Shown: positions 61,334 to 64,000 of the stretch, piece after piece | How positions within the stretch are numbered: the first letter of the stretch is position 1 | Layout: every line of letters begins with the position of its first letter | Assembly (NCBI GenBank): GCA_013298695.1 | Contig: JAAFIS010000005.1 | Span: 186,001 to 250,000, forward strand | Direction: 5' to 3' | DNA length: 64,000 nucleotides | Source of the DNA: Betaproteobacteria bacterium | GTDB taxonomy: Bacteria > Pseudomonadota > Gammaproteobacteria > Burkholderiales > Casimicrobiaceae | Program-made: the position numbers and the translations under genes | Notes under the pieces: generated by a model | Database searches by the model: none | What the model was told of the DNA's origin: nothing | What the model saw: the letters and a program-made list of their open reading frames with translations, nothing else

Positions 61334-62713
61334 TCAGGCTCGACTGGCAAAAACAACCAAAACAGCGTCTGATTTCGTGCGCACTTTTAGCCAATTTTCG
61401 ATGCGTGCGCGTTCGGCACGCGAGAGCGGTTTGTTCGACTTCACGTTTAGCTGAAGGATCTCCCGTTTCGATCCGTTCGATCCGATCTCTAGGCCCTGAC
61501 TCAATGCGACAACGTCAATTGACGGATATTGAGCACGCAACTCGGCCGAAATGTCTTCCGCCTTTGATTTTGCCGCGCTCTTCGAGTCGAGCTCTCTTTG
61601 CAATTGTTTGATGTCCTCGTCTTTGAGTCGCAGCGCTTGCTGGCCCTGCAGGTACAGGTCGCTCAGCACGCCCGCTTTTAGCGCGGCAAGATCGGTTCGC
61701 GCCTCGCTTGATTGGCGCACGACAATTTTTGTGTCGTTAAGGTTTGCAGCGGGCAATCTAGACTCAATACTTTGTAGCGTGGCGGCCGAAAGCGGTCGAC
61801 CCACTAACGCGACTTCAAGCGTTCTGGTGGCGTAATCAACTCTAGAACTTGCTGCCTGAGTGTCCGTTTGCGAAAACTCACGTGCGATGAATTTACGAGC
61901 ATTCGCGTTGTACACCTCTTCATGAACCAACTTCGCCGCCAAGTAAGTGCTGGGACCGGCGGTAACCAGCGCAATCGCGAGAAGCGCAAGTCGCATGCGC
62001 CACTGTGATTTCAAATCTTGGAACCCCTTTCGCTCCAGTTTGAGAAGGCGGACTCCGATCGCGGTCGCTAAGCCGATAAAGACGCAATTTATCGCGAACA
62101 AATAAAGCGCGCCCAATACAAAATCCCATTGCCCGGTGGCGATTCCAAACCCGGCGGTGCAGACGGGCGGCATCAGTGCAGTCGCTATCGCAACGCCTGG
62201 AATTACGTTTGACTTTTCTTGGCGACTGACTCCAACGATTCCCGCAAGACCGCCAAATATCGCAATCAACACGTCCCAAATCGTCGGCGTCGTTCGTGCT
62301 AACAGTTCTGAATGCGCGTCGTGAAGCGGTGAGATCAGAAAGTAAAGCGTTGACACAACCAGGCTAATGATTGCCGCGATTGCGAGATTGAAGAGAGCTC
62401 GTTTTACGAGCGCGAAATCGTAAATGGCGAGCCCTAGTCCTGCGCCAACGATCGGTCCCATAAGCGGCGAAATCAGCATTGCACCAATGATCACTGCGGT
62501 TGAGTTGACGTTAAGTCCAACCGACGCGATAAAAATCGCGAAGATGAGAATCCACGGCGTGGCTCCTTCAAGCTCTACGCCGTCTCGGATGCGGCGTTGA
62601 ATCTCGCCATCATCAGCTTTGTCCGACAGAAGGCTGAAACGTCTGGAGATGGAAGCGCGAAAACTCAGCTTTGGCCGTGAGAGGTCGCTAGATAGGGAAG
62701 GCTGCGGTGTCAA
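61334..62713 (-). CDS. DUF389 family membrane protein
   Basis: Integral membrane protein of 459 aa. Six helices are seen between about residues 50 and 260, including STAVIIGAMLISPLMGPIVGAGLG and VAIATALMPPVCTAGFGIA, where AMLISPLMGPI and ATALMPPVC are the DUF389 hallmarks. The last 190 residues form a soluble domain with a coiled coil near 370-400. The start is TTG at 62713 after AAGGATTCAAGA. Function is unknown; members have been linked to stress or transport only loosely. Confidence 0.85.
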   Translation of the reverse strand: MTPQPSLSSDLSRPKLSFRASISRRFSLLSDKADDGEIQRRIRDGVELEGATPWILIFAIFIASVGLNVNSTAVIIGAMLISPLMGPIVGAGLGLAIYDFALVKRALFNLAIAAIISLVVSTLYFLISPLHDAHSELLARTTPTIWDVLIAIFGGLAGIVGVSRQEKSNVIPGVAIATALMPPVCTAGFGIATGQWDFVLGALYLFAINCVFIGLATAIGVRLLKLERKGFQDLKSQWRMRLALLAIALVTAGPSTYLAAKLVHEEVYNANARKFIAREFSQTDTQAASSRVDYATRTLEVALVGRPLSAATLQSIESRLPAANLNDTKIVVRQSSEARTDLAALKAGVLSDLYLQGQQALRLKDEDIKQLQRELDSKSAAKSKAEDISAELRAQYPSIDVVALSQGLEIGSNGSKREILQLNVKSNKPLSRAERARIENWLKVRTKSDAVLVVFASRA

Positions 62714-63014
62714 TCTTGAATCCTTAAAAACTACTGGGAGGTTGCAATGTTGTTAGAGATGCTTTAGGTAACGTTTGGTGCGGAATCGCACGGGAGCGGG
62801 CGGGCGCCAAATGGGCCTAATAAAGCTAACGAAAATACTAGCTGCTTCACAAATCTCAGGCGAATTTCCCTTTACAAATGCTTCCATGCCTCGGTGACTT
62901 AGTCAATTGCTGGTTGGACGTCAGGCGCACACGCGGAGGCTTGATCATTGCTCGAAATTTCTAGAAATGTGAGCGCTCTTTGGCGTTTTTGAGAGCGCCG
63001 CCACACCGCCAAAT
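62714..63014. other. Intergenic region without a gene
   Basis: 301 bp between the DUF389 start and the end of the Lrp-type gene. It has a seven-base-pair hairpin GCGCTCT/AGAGCGC (62973-62998) and no T tract. Nothing else is seen. Confidence 0.4.
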
Positions 63015-63494
63015 CTAAGCGTAACTGGTGAGCGGAAGCGCCGTTTTGTATCGCACCTGTTTCAGCGTGAAACTCGAACGAATTTTCTCGATGCCGGGAA
63101 TCGGCGAAAGTTGATCGAGAATAAATTTTTCGAGTGCTTGAATATCGCTGACCACGACGCGAATTAAATAATCGCTGTCGCCCGTCATCAGATAACACTC
63201 CATCACTTCGTCGTGTTCGGCGATGCGCGTTTCAAAAGCAGCGAGTGCATGTTTGCTTTGTTCTTTGAGACTGATTGAGATGAACACGTTGAGACCGAGC
63301 CCCAGTTTTTTCGCGTTCGCAATGGCGACGTAGCGGTCAATCACGCCGCTCGCTTCGAGCGATTTCACGCGCGCGAGGCATGGCGACGGCGATAAATTCA
63401 CACGCCGCGCGAGCTCGACATTGGTGAGCGCGCCGTCTTTCTGTAGCTCGCTCAGGATGCGTAGATCCACTGCGTCAAGGGTCGATTCGTTCAT
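63015..63494 (-). CDS. Lrp/AsnC-family transcriptional regulator
   Basis: Regulator of 159 aa. The helix-turn-helix is at residues 5-60 (LDAVDLRILSELQKDGALTNVELARRVNLS, then RVKSLEASGVIDRY). The RAM ligand-binding domain follows (about 70-150), with the usual VMECYLMTGDSDYLIRVVV segment. It is divergent from aceE, so it may sense an amino acid and tune pyruvate dehydrogenase or its own gene (inference). Confidence 0.92.
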   Translation of the reverse strand: MNESTLDAVDLRILSELQKDGALTNVELARRVNLSPSPCLARVKSLEASGVIDRYVAIANAKKLGLGLNVFISISLKEQSKHALAAFETRIAEHDEVMECYLMTGDSDYLIRVVVSDIQALEKFILDQLSPIPGIEKIRSSFTLKQVRYKTALPLTSYA

Positions 63495-63623
63495 TTGGGT
63501 ATCTCGCTAAGTGTTCGTTTTGCAGCGCAAAATGCTGCGAAAATTGTCCAGAGAAGTCTATGCGAAACCAAATGCCCAGTGATTGCTAGCAAAATAGGCA
63601 CACTTTGTTTTCGTGAAATCACT

Positions 63624-64000
63624 ATGTTGATGTCCACAGATCCCGCCACATTTGCCGTGCGTGCACACGACGTAGATCCACAAGAGACGCGAGAGTGGCA
63701 AGACGCACTCGATGCGTTGATCTCAGCGTATGGCGCAGATCGCGCGCGCTTCATGCTCGATCAACTGGTTGCGCATGCGCGTGCAATGGGCGTTGCGTGG
63801 AAACCAGAACTCGCAACGCCGTATCGAAACACGATTAGCGTGCAGGAGCAGCCAACGTTCCCAGGCGATCTTGCAATAGAGGAGAAGCTCGCGAGTCTTA
63901 TGCGCTGGAATGCGCTTGCGATGGTGGCGCGCGCGAATGCGGCGTATGGTGAATTGGGTGGCCATATTGCAAGCTACGCAAGCGCTGCGGATTTGTTTGA
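63624..64000 (+). CDS. aceE: Pyruvate dehydrogenase E1 component, homodimeric type (5' part, cut by window edge)
   Basis: The first 125 codons of the thiamine-dependent E1 subunit that decarboxylates pyruvate. The translation has DVDPQETREWQDALDALI, DQLVAHARAMGV, NTISVQEQPTFPGDLAIEEKL, MRWNALAMVARANA and LGGHIASYASAADLF. This agrees with AceE of E. coli as I know it. ATG codons at 63624 and 63630 are both possible starts. The gene runs off the right edge, so the TPP-binding region is not seen. Confidence 0.93.
   Translation, partial: MLMSTDPATFAVRAHDVDPQETREWQDALDALISAYGADRARFMLDQLVAHARAMGVAWKPELATPYRNTISVQEQPTFPGDLAIEEKLASLMRWNALAMVARANAAYGELGGHIASYASAADLF

Noticed and set aside
62973-62998. 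Hairpin as terminator of the Lrp-type gene
   Set aside because: No T tract follows the stem on the minus strand.

Overview
The window looks like chromosomal DNA of a betaproteobacterium, most likely Burkholderiales-like. The main reasons are the order exbB-exbD-lpxK-Trm112-like-kdsB, an ompA-family gene divergent from gyrA, salicylate 5-hydroxylase genes under a NahR/NagR-type LysR regulator, a DUF3138-type porin and a Bug-family solute receptor. Genus cannot be set from the sequence. I see no rRNA, tRNA, CRISPR array, prophage or intact insertion sequence.

Layout. 1-6914: uronic acid uptake (TRAP transporter dctPQM, running off the left edge) and oxidative uronate catabolism (FadR-type regulator, glucarate dehydratase, HpaI/GarL-type aldolase, uronate dehydrogenase). 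7042-10112: a salicylate 5-hydroxylase oxygenase (nagG, nagH, ferredoxin) divergent from its LysR regulator. No ferredoxin reductase is present. 10161-20957: an accessory block with a Ser/Thr kinase plus ECF sigma pair, a 14-repeat RCC1 protein, a beta-helix protein, a delta-60 protein, a hemerythrin-like protein, palindrome-rich repeat DNA and a small secreted protein. 21020-26168: vapBC, a large MalT-type LuxR regulator and a DUF2817 peptidase-like gene. 26317-38765: a polyamine locus on the minus strand, puuD-puuA-spuC-potFGHI-porin, then aldehyde dehydrogenase and a second glutamine-synthetase-type ligase. It combines uptake, transamination and gamma-glutamylation routes. 39079-55070: housekeeping genes (xseA, glnS, exbBD, lpxK, kdsB, tilS, accA, ompA family, gyrA) with one orphan Bug receptor. 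55383-59689: two more large secreted proteins, one with seven RCC1 repeats. 60083-64000: a PLP aminotransferase, a DUF389 membrane protein, an Lrp/AsnC regulator and the start of aceE.

Two signals stand out. First, a family of paired short dyads with core GCCCAATT-N-AATTGGGC. The two dyads are about 40-50 nt apart across an AT-rich spacer. I find about eleven loci, nearly all just after stop codons of unrelated genes. This looks like an undescribed dispersed 3'-end repeat, either REP/REPIN-like or a tandem-hairpin RNA element. Second, three secreted proteins (two RCC1, one delta-60) share a C-terminal tail of about 60 residues with one dockerin-like calcium loop (DxDGxGxx.ATTD) framed by cysteines. 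This may be an anchoring or sorting module. A 161-bp MITE with 18-bp terminal inverted repeats and a TTAG duplication sits inside the dct operon.
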